Source: a virus
DNA: 21,308 nucleotides
Direction: 5' to 3' (one strand)
IMG/VR virus record: IMGVR_UViG_3300035682_000219
Location: 1-21,308 of that record
The notes under the pieces were generated by a model. It was not told where the DNA came from and made no database searches. It saw nothing but the letters and a program-made list of their open reading frames with translations. The position numbers were made by a program, and so were the translations under genes. Each line of letters starts with the position of its first letter. Position 1 is the stretch's first letter. This document shows positions 14,892-21,308 of the stretch, piece by piece.

Positions 14892-14911
14892 ATGTTACTT
14901 CAAAAGTAATT
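14892..14911. repeat. 20-bp palindromic element, copy 2 (packaging operon)
   Basis: This is identical to bases 2599-2618, with core palindrome TTACTTCAAAAGTAA at 14895-14909. It lies in a 66-base gap upstream of the ParB/Srx-like gene. The flanks of the two copies differ outside the element except for an AAGTA nearby (14921-14925 and 2631-2635). Confidence 0.85.
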
Positions 14912-14931
14912 CAAATAAACAAGTATTCCAA
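14901..14931 (-). promoter_or_regulatory. Minus-strand promoter of the packaging/tail operon
   Basis: On the minus strand a TTG (14931-14929, within ATTTGGA) is followed by exactly 20 bases and TACTTTTG (14908-14901), the same spacing and -7 sequence as the head promoter at 2608-2638. Transcription would begin near 14894, giving a leader of about 21 bases before the ATG at 14873. No separate terminator of the upstream block was found in this gap, so the two minus-strand blocks may partly read through. Confidence 0.72.
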
Positions 14932-14939
14932 ATCAATTT

Positions 14940-15143
14940 TTACGCTGCCCGGACCGTCACAGCCGTAATTTGTTCATCTGTCATTCCATTTCGCTTGCAG
15001 ATTGCTTTGATTTTAGTCTTCAGGCGTCCATAGGTGAACCTTCTGTCAAAGTTAGCTGAATGTATCAGCCCAAAACTTACGTCAATACAGACATAGTGTG
15101 TGCCTGTCGTTAACTTCTTACTGATTTTTACTTTTGCTTTCAT
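14940..15143 (-). CDS. Small basic protein of unknown function
   Basis: The 67-residue, Lys/Arg-rich protein (MKAKVKISKKLTTGTHYVCIDVSFG...) is probably a small beta-alpha fold, with a C-terminal RLKTKIKAICKRNGMTDEQIT helix pair. It lacks recognised motifs. It is the last gene of the first minus-strand block, seven bases after the previous gene, and it ends just before the promoter gap. Net positive charge would suit nucleic acid contact, but this is only suggestive. Confidence 0.5.
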   Translation of the reverse strand: MKAKVKISKKLTTGTHYVCIDVSFGLIHSANFDRRFTYGRLKTKIKAICKRNGMTDEQITAVTVRAA

Positions 15144-15150
15144 GATGTTT

Positions 15151-15378
15151 TTATTGATAAGTGAATTTTTTAATTGCCTGCTGATTAGTTTTTTTATACC
15201 GGTGTTCTTTTATTTCACATACATACGCTTCAAGCACTTCCTGAAGCGTTCCGGTGAATGTTGTTTGATTTTTAGTTATGTTGACAGTCCAGTTGTTGCC
15301 GTTCGTGGTTATGTAAAAACCAGCGCCGGAAGTTTCTTTTGTCAGATCATTAACCTGCTGTTCTAAATTACTTTGCAT
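15151..15378 (-). CDS. Small protein of unknown function
   Basis: The protein has 75 residues from the ATG at 15378. A frame two codons longer would need a TTG, and ATG is preferred. It begins with a short coiled helix (MQSNLEQQVNDLTKET) followed by alternating strands (GFYITTNGNNWTVNITKNQTTFTG) and a helix (TLQEVLEAYVCEIKEH). The start overlaps the end of the preceding gene by 11 bases, indicating coupled translation. No family was recognised. Confidence 0.5.
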   Translation of the reverse strand: MQSNLEQQVNDLTKETSGAGFYITTNGNNWTVNITKNQTTFTGTLQEVLEAYVCEIKEHRYKKTNQQAIKKFTYQ

Positions 15379-16105
15379 ATTCAATCCTGTATTTGTTGTG
15401 ATTGTAGATAGACTGTTCCTGTGTTATCTGTCCGGAAGAAACAAGCTTGACCTGTTCTTCCCAGTGAATTTGCATATCGTCCAGAAACTTTTTTGTGTCT
15501 GCTGCTCTCTCATAAATTCCGGCTGTTTTTTTATTTTCATTTTCAGTCAGTTTTTTTGCCAGTTCTGAAAAGCGAGTGTCTTTGAATTGTTCGTCAGTAC
15601 CTATCAGCTTCTGACCGCCAAGCATAAGCCGTTCTTCCTTTGTGCCATGTACAAGCTTGCTTGTTTCCTGTTGGTGCCAAATTGTCCGGGCTATTGCTTT
15701 ATGGTCTTCATAGACTGCTGCAAGCTTATTAAGAACCATTGGAGTAATTTTGAAAGCATTGCCGAAGATTTTTGTTTCTTCCAGGTCTTGACGTTGCCGG
15801 ATGAATTTAAAAAAGTTCAACACATCAAGCAGTGACCAGTCACAGCGCATGTCAATCAGATCAACTGCAAATTGATTTGCGACGTCAGCCGCATTGACAT
15901 CCGGGAAATTGACTTGCAAAAACCTTTGAGCCAATATGCTGATTGAATTTAAAAGTTCACCCTGTCTGTCCGCAGGCACATTCAGGAACGGCTTGTTGTT
16001 AGTTTCGAATATCAGATTAAAGCTGACAGCTTTCTCTGCTTTGAATAAGTCCATGGAGTTACCAGTTTCCAAAAACATTTTGAGTTGTTGACGTACTATT
16101 TGCAT
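15368..16105 (-). CDS. Conserved phage protein of unknown function, replication block
   Basis: The 245-residue, all-helical, charged protein has no membrane segment. Notable segments are LFKAEKAVSFNLIFETNN near 20-37, DWSLLDVLNFFKFIRQRQDLEETKIFG near 89-115 and a C-terminal ITQEQSIYNHNKYRIEYAK. I recall similar helical proteins beside initiator genes in Bacteroides phages, with no assigned role. The ATG at 16105 follows an A/T-rich leader and overlaps the upstream gene by 47 bases. Met10 (16078) or Met18 (16054) are alternative starts that reduce the overlap. It may load or partner the upstream winged-helix protein. Confidence 0.55.
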   Translation of the reverse strand: MQIVRQQLKMFLETGNSMDLFKAEKAVSFNLIFETNNKPFLNVPADRQGELLNSISILAQRFLQVNFPDVNAADVANQFAVDLIDMRCDWSLLDVLNFFKFIRQRQDLEETKIFGNAFKITPMVLNKLAAVYEDHKAIARTIWHQQETSKLVHGTKEERLMLGGQKLIGTDEQFKDTRFSELAKKLTENENKKTAGIYERAADTKKFLDDMQIHWEEQVKLVSSGQITQEQSIYNHNKYRIEYAK

Positions 16106-16901
16106 AATTGTTTTTTATTGCTTTTACAATGATTGTGTCAAATTTGCTGTCAAGCAATGAAAGAGTTAAATTCTCTTTAATCCACTTGTCAGAAATTGCA
16201 ACTGTTAAAAATTTATTTATTGCTTGTTCTGCTGAGTCTTCTGTCCATTCAAAGTTCTGTTCCCTGGACTTCATTTCCAGTTTACTGATAATTGACTTCA
16301 GCTTCTTTCCCTCAAGTGCTCCGAATGTCGGCTTGATGTTGAAAGTGTTTTTGTAGAAGACGAACCATGCAGCAGTAATTTTTTGATAAAAGTCATTTAC
16401 TGGCTGTGCTGTTGTTTCCAATTTCAGCAGACTAATTTTTTCAATTACAGGAAGCGTGCTTTCTGATATTCTTTTAATCTGTTTAATCTGTTTTACTTTA
16501 GTTTTGTTTACTTTATCTTTAGTAGCAACAACCTCGTCAGATTTTGATGAGGTTTTTATTGAGGTTACTACTAAGGTTGTTGGTTGGGTAGTTGCTGATT
16601 GCTCAATAGTAAGCTCGTCAATTTTTGATAAGGTTATTATGTAGGTTACATCTGAGCAGCCTGTCTTTCCACTGAATGAAATGACATGTGCTTCAGCCAG
16701 TCTTTTGCGTGAATTGCTCATAGTATTAAAACTAATTCCAAGATCAGCACAGGTCTTTGTATTGTTCCGGCGGAATGTTTCTTTCCATGCACACTGGTTG
16801 TTGACTTTCAGTAAGTAAAAGAATAAAGCAATATCAGTAGGGCAGAACGTGACTTCTTCCTGCAGTAACCAAAAGCGGTTAATAAGTTGGATGTAATTCA
16901 T
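16059..16901 (-). CDS. Winged-helix replication-initiator-like protein
   Basis: The protein has 280 residues. Residues 1-85 form a winged-helix domain: TDIALFFYLLKVNNQCAWKETF, then ADLGISFNTMSNSRKRLAEAHVISF, with a recognition helix and wing as in phage replisome organisers. A low-complexity Thr/Lys/Ser linker runs from about 98 to 150. The C-terminal domain is helical (PVNDFYQKITAAWFVFYKNTF... to SLLDSKF, about 165-255), consistent with a helicase-loader or DnaD-like part. It overlaps the helicase gene end by the ATGA at 16901-16898. The role as origin binder is inferred from this architecture and its position next to a helicase. Confidence 0.65.
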   Translation of the reverse strand: MNYIQLINRFWLLQEEVTFCPTDIALFFYLLKVNNQCAWKETFRRNNTKTCADLGISFNTMSNSRKRLAEAHVISFSGKTGCSDVTYIITLSKIDELTIEQSATTQPTTLVVTSIKTSSKSDEVVATKDKVNKTKVKQIKQIKRISESTLPVIEKISLLKLETTAQPVNDFYQKITAAWFVFYKNTFNIKPTFGALEGKKLKSIISKLEMKSREQNFEWTEDSAEQAINKFLTVAISDKWIKENLTLSLLDSKFDTIIVKAIKNNYANSTSTTQNVFGNW

Positions 16902-18547
16902 ATCAGTAGATTTTTAATCTTGTCAATAATTGCGCGCTGAATGTTGTCTTCTGTTCCGGTAACTTCATTTGCTACTGTCCGCTTTTTTTCAATGATGTCG
17001 TAAATATGTTCGTCAATAGTTTCACTGCCTAAGAAATAAGTAACCTGGACACTTTCCTTTTGGCCTATCCTGTGGCACCTGTCTTCGCATTGGTCACAGT
17101 CAGCCGGATGCCAGGGCAATTCTACAAAAGCTACTCTGGAGCTTGCTGTCAGCGTTATTCCTACACCTGCTGCTTTGATACTGCATACAATTACATTTGT
17201 CTGTGGATCAGTCTGGAACTTGTCTATGTTGATTTGTCGTTCTTCCTGTGTGTCTGCACCTCTTACAGATACTGCTTGACTATACCTGTTTAGGATATTC
17301 AATGCAATTTCTTTTTGATGAATAAAGACAACAACCTTTTCACCGCTGTCAGTTACTTCGTCAATGTATTCAAATACTTCATTGAGCTTTCCGCGTGCTG
17401 CTATATTCTTACAGACACCAATCTTGACCATGACTTCACCATTCATGGAACGCTGCACTTGTGCGTCTGTCTTTTCTCTGTACTGCTTCAGGTACACAGC
17501 CAAGTCATTCAGCGCGTCATTGTATTCTTTTCTGGTTGTTATGTCACAGGTTATAATATTGCGCATCTTGTCCGGCAGATCTTCCAGCACATCCTTTTTT
17601 TGACGTCTGAAAAAACAGGTAGTGCTTAACTTGTAATTAAGTTCCTGCAGGTTGAAAGCGCCCTGTCCATTTCCGCCGCAATACCTGTCCATGAAATACT
17701 TGTAATTTGGTACCACGCTTGACAACTGGTTAATGATATACAGTTGACTGATTAAATCTTTAGGCTTGTTTACAACAGGCGTTCCTGTAAGTCCCATGAC
17801 ATATTCTTTTCCACGTGTCAGGCCCATGACAAATTTTGCCTGCTGAGTAGAACCGTCTTTGCATCTGTGTAATTCATCTATAATAACACAGTCAAACAAT
17901 TCAATTTCTTTTTTGAATTCAATGTACTTTAATGAAAGTGGCTTTCCTGCAGGTGTATTGATTTTTGCTACAAAGTATTTTTTAAGACTTTCATAGTTGA
18001 CAATGAAAATATTATTCATGCCTGCTGCATAATACTTATGCCATGTAGTTTTTACGCTGTCATTCAAAATCATTGCTTTTCTTCCGGCCACAATTTGCCA
18101 TTCACGTTGCCAGTTTATTTTCAGTGAAGCCGGACAGATAACTAAAATACATTTGCATTCTGCACCAACTGCTGTTGCAATTGATTGTGCTGTCTTACCA
18201 AGTCCAGGTTCGTCGCCATTGATAAAACGTTTATAGATTAATCCCTGAGCGACACCCTTTCCTTGATAGCGAAACAGTGGACGCTTCAGCGGTATGTCCA
18301 TAGTCAGTTCCGGCAATGGCGGAATGTTATTTATTTCCTGTGGCTTTGTAAATACTTCTTTATCCGGCAGGCCGCCAAATTTCGCCTGTAGTGCTTCAAC
18401 TTCTTTGTGCTTGTCTTTGGGTAGCGTCCATGTTTTGTTGACTGGATTGAACCTGTGACCATCAATGCCTTTTACGGCATTGATGATGTAAGGATTGTAT
18501 GTGAAGTCCAGTTCTATTCTGTTATTATTAATGCTTGCTTTTATCAT
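16898..18547 (-). CDS. SNF2-family DNA helicase/translocase
   Basis: The protein has 549 residues. The N-terminal ~85 residues (FTYNPYIINAVKGIDGHRFNPVNKTWTLP) resemble the HARP-type domain found before SMARCAL1-like helicases. The ATPase core has GDEPGLGKTAQ (111-121, Lys118), DELH (224-227), LTGTP (253-257), RRQKKDVLEDLP (314-325), KAAGVGITLT (458-467) and HRIGQ (492-496), so both RecA-like lobes are complete. Phage proteins of this kind remodel forks or anneal strands during replication. It is the only helicase in this window. It lies three bases after the 159-residue gene and overlaps the initiator-like gene by 4 bases. Confidence 0.9.
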   Translation of the reverse strand: MIKASINNNRIELDFTYNPYIINAVKGIDGHRFNPVNKTWTLPKDKHKEVEALQAKFGGLPDKEVFTKPQEINNIPPLPELTMDIPLKRPLFRYQGKGVAQGLIYKRFINGDEPGLGKTAQSIATAVGAECKCILVICPASLKINWQREWQIVAGRKAMILNDSVKTTWHKYYAAGMNNIFIVNYESLKKYFVAKINTPAGKPLSLKYIEFKKEIELFDCVIIDELHRCKDGSTQQAKFVMGLTRGKEYVMGLTGTPVVNKPKDLISQLYIINQLSSVVPNYKYFMDRYCGGNGQGAFNLQELNYKLSTTCFFRRQKKDVLEDLPDKMRNIITCDITTRKEYNDALNDLAVYLKQYREKTDAQVQRSMNGEVMVKIGVCKNIAARGKLNEVFEYIDEVTDSGEKVVVFIHQKEIALNILNRYSQAVSVRGADTQEERQINIDKFQTDPQTNVIVCSIKAAGVGITLTASSRVAFVELPWHPADCDQCEDRCHRIGQKESVQVTYFLGSETIDEHIYDIIEKKRTVANEVTGTEDNIQRAIIDKIKNLLI

Positions 18548-18550
18548 GAC

Positions 18551-19030
18551 TTATGCTTGTGCTTCTTCAAGTTCAGGAAATAGTGCCAGTTGATTATCTT
18601 CTTCGTGCTTACCCTCAAAAAGATAGGCCAGTATTTCTGTTTTACATACTTCAATGGAAAGCATTAAATCTTCCGTGTCTTTGTAGTCGTAAAAGTCGCC
18701 GTCCAATTTCTGTGACGGTGAACTAAGGTTCAAATCTTTGTCGGATGTCAGTGTGCGCGTACCGGATAACACAACGCCGCCATTGTCAGTAATTGAAAAA
18801 CTATTGCAGGAAATGGAAGGAAAGTCAACCTTGCCTTTTTTGTCATGCTGAAAAGTCAATGCAGCAAGATGTGCGTCCAGTGATTTGAAAGCATCTTTCA
18901 GGTCCGGGTGAACTGGTATCTTGCATTGTTTTTTGATGTCAGAAAAGCCATCTGGCTGTTGCTCGCTGTAGCCTACATTTAAGTACTGATTGTCTTTAAG
19001 GCTTGCACTTTTGATTGTGATGTTGTTCAT
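18551..19030 (-). CDS. Conserved phage protein of unknown function
   Basis: The protein has 159 residues from the ATG at 19030; a GTG at 19066 would add 12 residues (MQNHSSLNYSNN) that look like non-conserved leader. The body begins MNNITIKSASLKDNQYLNVGY, with HPDLKDAFKSLDAHLAALTF in the middle, a pattern I recall from Bacteroides phages beside replication genes. The C-terminal half is acidic and ends ELEEAQA. No catalytic motif is visible. It overlaps the preceding small gene by 35 bases. An ssDNA-binding or recombination accessory role is possible from its position before a SNF2 helicase. Confidence 0.55.
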   Translation of the reverse strand: MNNITIKSASLKDNQYLNVGYSEQQPDGFSDIKKQCKIPVHPDLKDAFKSLDAHLAALTFQHDKKGKVDFPSISCNSFSITDNGGVVLSGTRTLTSDKDLNLSSPSQKLDGDFYDYKDTEDLMLSIEVCKTEILAYLFEGKHEEDNQLALFPELEEAQA

Positions 19031-19208
19031 GTTGTTTGAGTAATTTAATGATGAATGATTTTGCACTTCTGCGTGACTTATATTGTTTTTTTATTTCGCT
19101 GTTGACAATTACTTCATAAAGCTTTCCTGTCACAACCGGAACAATACAAGTAACAATGTCCAGTTCGTCCAGTTGTCTTTGTATTATTCCGAATTGCTCA
19201 GGCTTCAT
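18996..19208 (-). CDS. Small basic protein of unknown function
   Basis: The 70-residue basic protein has MKPEQFGIIQRQLDELDIVTCIVPVVTGKLYEVIV, two likely strands and helices, then a Lys/Arg-rich stretch (KKQYKSRRSAKSFIIKLLKQ) resembling a nucleic acid contact region. It has no family match that I recognise. It begins one base after the ParB-like gene ends and overlaps the following gene start by 35 bases, so it sits inside the same operon. Confidence 0.5.
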   Translation of the reverse strand: MKPEQFGIIQRQLDELDIVTCIVPVVTGKLYEVIVNSEIKKQYKSRRSAKSFIIKLLKQHEQHHNQKCKP

Positions 19209-19209
19209 A

Positions 19210-21009
19210 TTACTTCTTAGCTTTTTTGGTTGGCAATTGTTTCTTCAGTTCGTCAATTTCTGTCTGAGCTTTCTCTAATCGCTTTGCACTTTTACTTTCC
19301 AGTTCCAATTGAAAAGCTGTGATCTGTTTATTGGAAACTTCAAACGTATTGACAATTTGTAAGAGTGCTGCACCCTTTGCTGTGCTGATAGTTATTGTGC
19401 CCTGGCTGAATTCTCTTATCAATGTTTCCTGTTTCCATTGGATGTGTTCTTCCGGTGTGCTGTGCTCAGCAATTTTCTGCAATAAAATAGCAGGTGAATT
19501 CCATGTATCAATTTTATGTTTCCGGCAGAAAGCTTCACGTGTGTCATGGTCACAGTTAAGCAGGAAGTAATAATTGACCAGAACGCCGCTGTGGTCGTAC
19601 TGGTTGAATTCTTTTGCTGAAGCTATACGTTTACACTCTTCAAAAGTTTTCTCGTTATTCAGCTCCACAACGCGGTCCATCTTGCTTTTAAGAATTCCGA
19701 TATTATAATTCAGTTGTGAGTTGTCCAGTTCTTCACCATCTGCCGGAGTTGCTGGCTTTAAATTTACAGGTGTGCGCTGTTCATTTACATTCACAAAGCC
19801 TGAAGTATTGTGACGGTTACCAAACATAAATTCAACAGGAATTGCTGTTAATGCATCCGCTTCATATTCTGTCAGTTCTTCCGCTTTGTCTTCGCAATAT
19901 CGTTTGTAGTCTTCATCTGTCTCAGTCTTTTCTTCTTCATCCATTTCTGCATAGTCATACTGTTCACTTTTGCACCAGTCTTCAAAGCTTTCTACTGCAT
20001 TAGATTTTTCAAGTGCATTGTAGCCATAGTATTCCAACACAGTCAGCCCGGCTTCTCTCATTCTTTGTATTGTTGCTTTGCTTCTGTCGTTATTAGAATA
20101 ACCACAGGCAACAGTTGCACCCTGTTCAATAAGACGCTTGATTTGTTTTTCTTCTGATATAATTTCTTTTTCATCAAAGCACTTTACTTTTGTGCAGTAA
20201 CTTTTGCCTGACATATCCGGGAATAATAAAGTAGCTACTGCTGAATTGAATGGACAGGTAGTGCAAGCACCGGCGCCCTTAATTAGTTTCTTATCTGTAA
20301 GGTCGAACTTTGCTTCATTCAGATCATAGCGGAAGCTGTTGAAGTCCCAGTGACGGAATTCAATTAAAGAATTATCTGCTGTTGTTACCTGTCCGGCTAA
20401 GTCATTTTCATCGTCTTCAAATTCTTCGTCCTCATCTGCTGTAGTGCCATTCAGGTTTTTGTCTTCCAACAATACAAGCTGTTGCTCCGGTGAAAGTCTT
20501 GCTACTTTAAAAGCATCCATATAAGCCAGACGTTTGTCATAAAAAAGTTTCTGCCATTGCTCAATAAGATTTGTAAACTTTAAGCGCTGAGTAATATAAG
20601 CCAAAGACTTGCCAAGCTTTATTGAAATATCCTGCTCAGTCATTCCGGATGTAAGCATTGACTCCATAGCCTGTGCTTCTTCCATTGGGTGCACGTCCTG
20701 TCTTTGTAGATTTTCAGTTATCATTAACTCCAATGCTTCAGCATCTGTCAGCTCACGGATAACAACAGGGAATGTTTTGAGCTTTGCAATAACTCCGGCG
20801 CGGTACCGTCTTTCGCCGCATACAATTTCATACTTGACACCCACAGGCCGGGCTACCATTGGCTGGATAATTCCTTTTTGAGAAACACTTTCTGCAAGTT
20901 CCTGAAGTGCTGCTTCATTGAAGTACTTCCGTGGATTAAGTGTGCTTCCAAAAAGTTGTGCTGCTTTCAGTTGCTGAAAGTCTTGTGCTGTTGTTGTTTT
21001 GTTTGACAT
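19210..21009 (-). CDS. Large ParB-like protein with cysteine cluster
   Basis: The protein has 599 residues, nearly twice a typical ParB. The N-terminal fold is classic: NPRKYF (25-30), GIIQPMVARPV (46-56), CGERRYRAG (64-72, the CTP-binding loop) and ENLQRQDVHPMEEA (99-112). A HTH follows at 122-142 (MTEQDISIKLGKSLAYITQRL). An acidic run (191-203) separates it from a four-Cys cluster, CTTC (249-252) with CTKVKC (272-277), likely binding zinc. The remainder is helical, acidic at 360-390, and ends in a Lys-rich coiled coil. Phage and plasmid ParB-like proteins with such a Cys motif are known. No ParA is visible, so it may act in replication or silencing and not partition. Confidence 0.83.
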   Translation of the reverse strand: MSNKTTTAQDFQQLKAAQLFGSTLNPRKYFNEAALQELAESVSQKGIIQPMVARPVGVKYEIVCGERRYRAGVIAKLKTFPVVIRELTDAEALELMITENLQRQDVHPMEEAQAMESMLTSGMTEQDISIKLGKSLAYITQRLKFTNLIEQWQKLFYDKRLAYMDAFKVARLSPEQQLVLLEDKNLNGTTADEDEEFEDDENDLAGQVTTADNSLIEFRHWDFNSFRYDLNEAKFDLTDKKLIKGAGACTTCPFNSAVATLLFPDMSGKSYCTKVKCFDEKEIISEEKQIKRLIEQGATVACGYSNNDRSKATIQRMREAGLTVLEYYGYNALEKSNAVESFEDWCKSEQYDYAEMDEEEKTETDEDYKRYCEDKAEELTEYEADALTAIPVEFMFGNRHNTSGFVNVNEQRTPVNLKPATPADGEELDNSQLNYNIGILKSKMDRVVELNNEKTFEECKRIASAKEFNQYDHSGVLVNYYFLLNCDHDTREAFCRKHKIDTWNSPAILLQKIAEHSTPEEHIQWKQETLIREFSQGTITISTAKGAALLQIVNTFEVSNKQITAFQLELESKSAKRLEKAQTEIDELKKQLPTKKAKK

Positions 21010-21033
21010 AAAAAATTTGTTTATTAATGTGAT

Positions 21034-21308
21034 TTATAAAAATTTACTTAATCCAGTAGCTGTTCCATGTATGCTACTGGCGCGCTCATTAAGCGACTTA
21101 ATTTGTGACTGAATAATTTGCTTGTCATAATCTACAAAGTAGCCAGAACTGGTTGCTATCAGTGGCAGTAGTGATTGTGTACGGATGTAGTTGCAAAGTC
21201 TTCTTAACTTTGGTTCACTGAATTTCTTTTTCAATCCAAATTTCTCGCTGTTGCTGTTGACACTTGCAATGATTTGCGGTGCTTTAATTGGATTGTCTTT
21301 TGTGTACT
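21034..21308 (-). CDS. Partial C-terminus of a replication-block protein
   Basis: The frame is open to the right edge, and a TTG at 21234 is not needed as start. The visible 91 residues read YTKDNPIKAPQIIASVNSN... and then SEPKLRRLCNYIRTQ, LPLIATSSGYFVDYD, IIQSQIKSLNERASSI and a final GLSKFL. The KLRRLCNYIR helix followed by a short strand and SGYF turn looks like a winged helix, seen in several phage DNA-binding proteins. The gene ends 24 bases before the large ParB-like gene on the same strand, so it belongs to the same operon. The 5' end is outside the window and function is unknown. Confidence 0.6.
   Translation of the reverse strand, partial: YTKDNPIKAPQIIASVNSNSEKFGLKKKFSEPKLRRLCNYIRTQSLLPLIATSSGYFVDYDKQIIQSQIKSLNERASSIHGTATGLSKFL

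Noticed and set aside
19031-19066. GTG start at 19066 for the 159-residue protein
   Set aside because: The ATG at 19030 gives a cleaner start and less overlap, and the extra 12 residues look like translated upstream sequence.
1-21308. Search for CRISPR arrays, tRNA genes, integrase, att sites and transposons
   Set aside because: No regularly spaced repeats, cloverleaf-type sequence, recombinase motifs or terminal inverted repeats with a transposase were seen by eye in the window.

Overview
The window reads as part of a tailed double-stranded DNA phage or prophage (siphovirus-like, since a long tape measure is present and no sheath was recognised) of a Bacteroidota host. The host call rests on three things: TAnnTTTG promoter elements preceded by TTG at 20 bases, AT-rich leaders without a clear Shine-Dalgarno, and proteins of a type I recall from Bacteroidetes phages. 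GC looks to be roughly 38%. Coding is almost gapless. I see no integrase, portal, lysis gene, tail fibre, tRNA, rRNA, CRISPR array or IS element, and both window edges cut genes, so the element continues on both sides.

Right to left on the minus strand, the first block (21308-14940) looks like DNA metabolism and replication: the end of a gene cut by the window, a 599-residue ParB-like protein with a four-cysteine cluster, two unknown proteins, a SNF2-type helicase, a winged-helix replication-initiator-like protein and three unknowns. A 66-base gap with a good promoter follows. The second block (14873-3522) starts with a ParB/Srx-like protein and an orphan cytosine-C5 methyltransferase. It continues with small and large terminase, a run of small connector/tail genes, two large tail proteins, an 854-residue tape measure and a small helix-turn-helix protein.

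A three-gene island on the plus strand follows (2654-3548): a zinc-cysteine protein, an HNH endonuclease and a VRR-NUC nuclease. Its end overlaps the end of the tail operon by 27 bases. Its start is divergent from a second minus-strand operon holding a prohead protease/scaffold fusion, the major capsid protein, a strong hairpin and the start of another structural gene running off the left edge.

The two late minus-strand transcription units (packaging/tail and head) share a perfect 20-bp element containing the palindrome TTACTTCAAAAGTAA. In both copies the minus strand reads TTG-N20-TACTTTTG, so they are probably co-regulated promoters. A degenerate copy in the opposite orientation forms the -7 element of the nuclease island. 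This is the clearest non-coding signal here. Other points worth checking are the tail-before-head gene order with no portal in view, the probable internal start making free scaffold protein, the methyltransferase/ParB pair at the head of the packaging operon, and a hand-counted excess of CCGG with a deficit of GATC.
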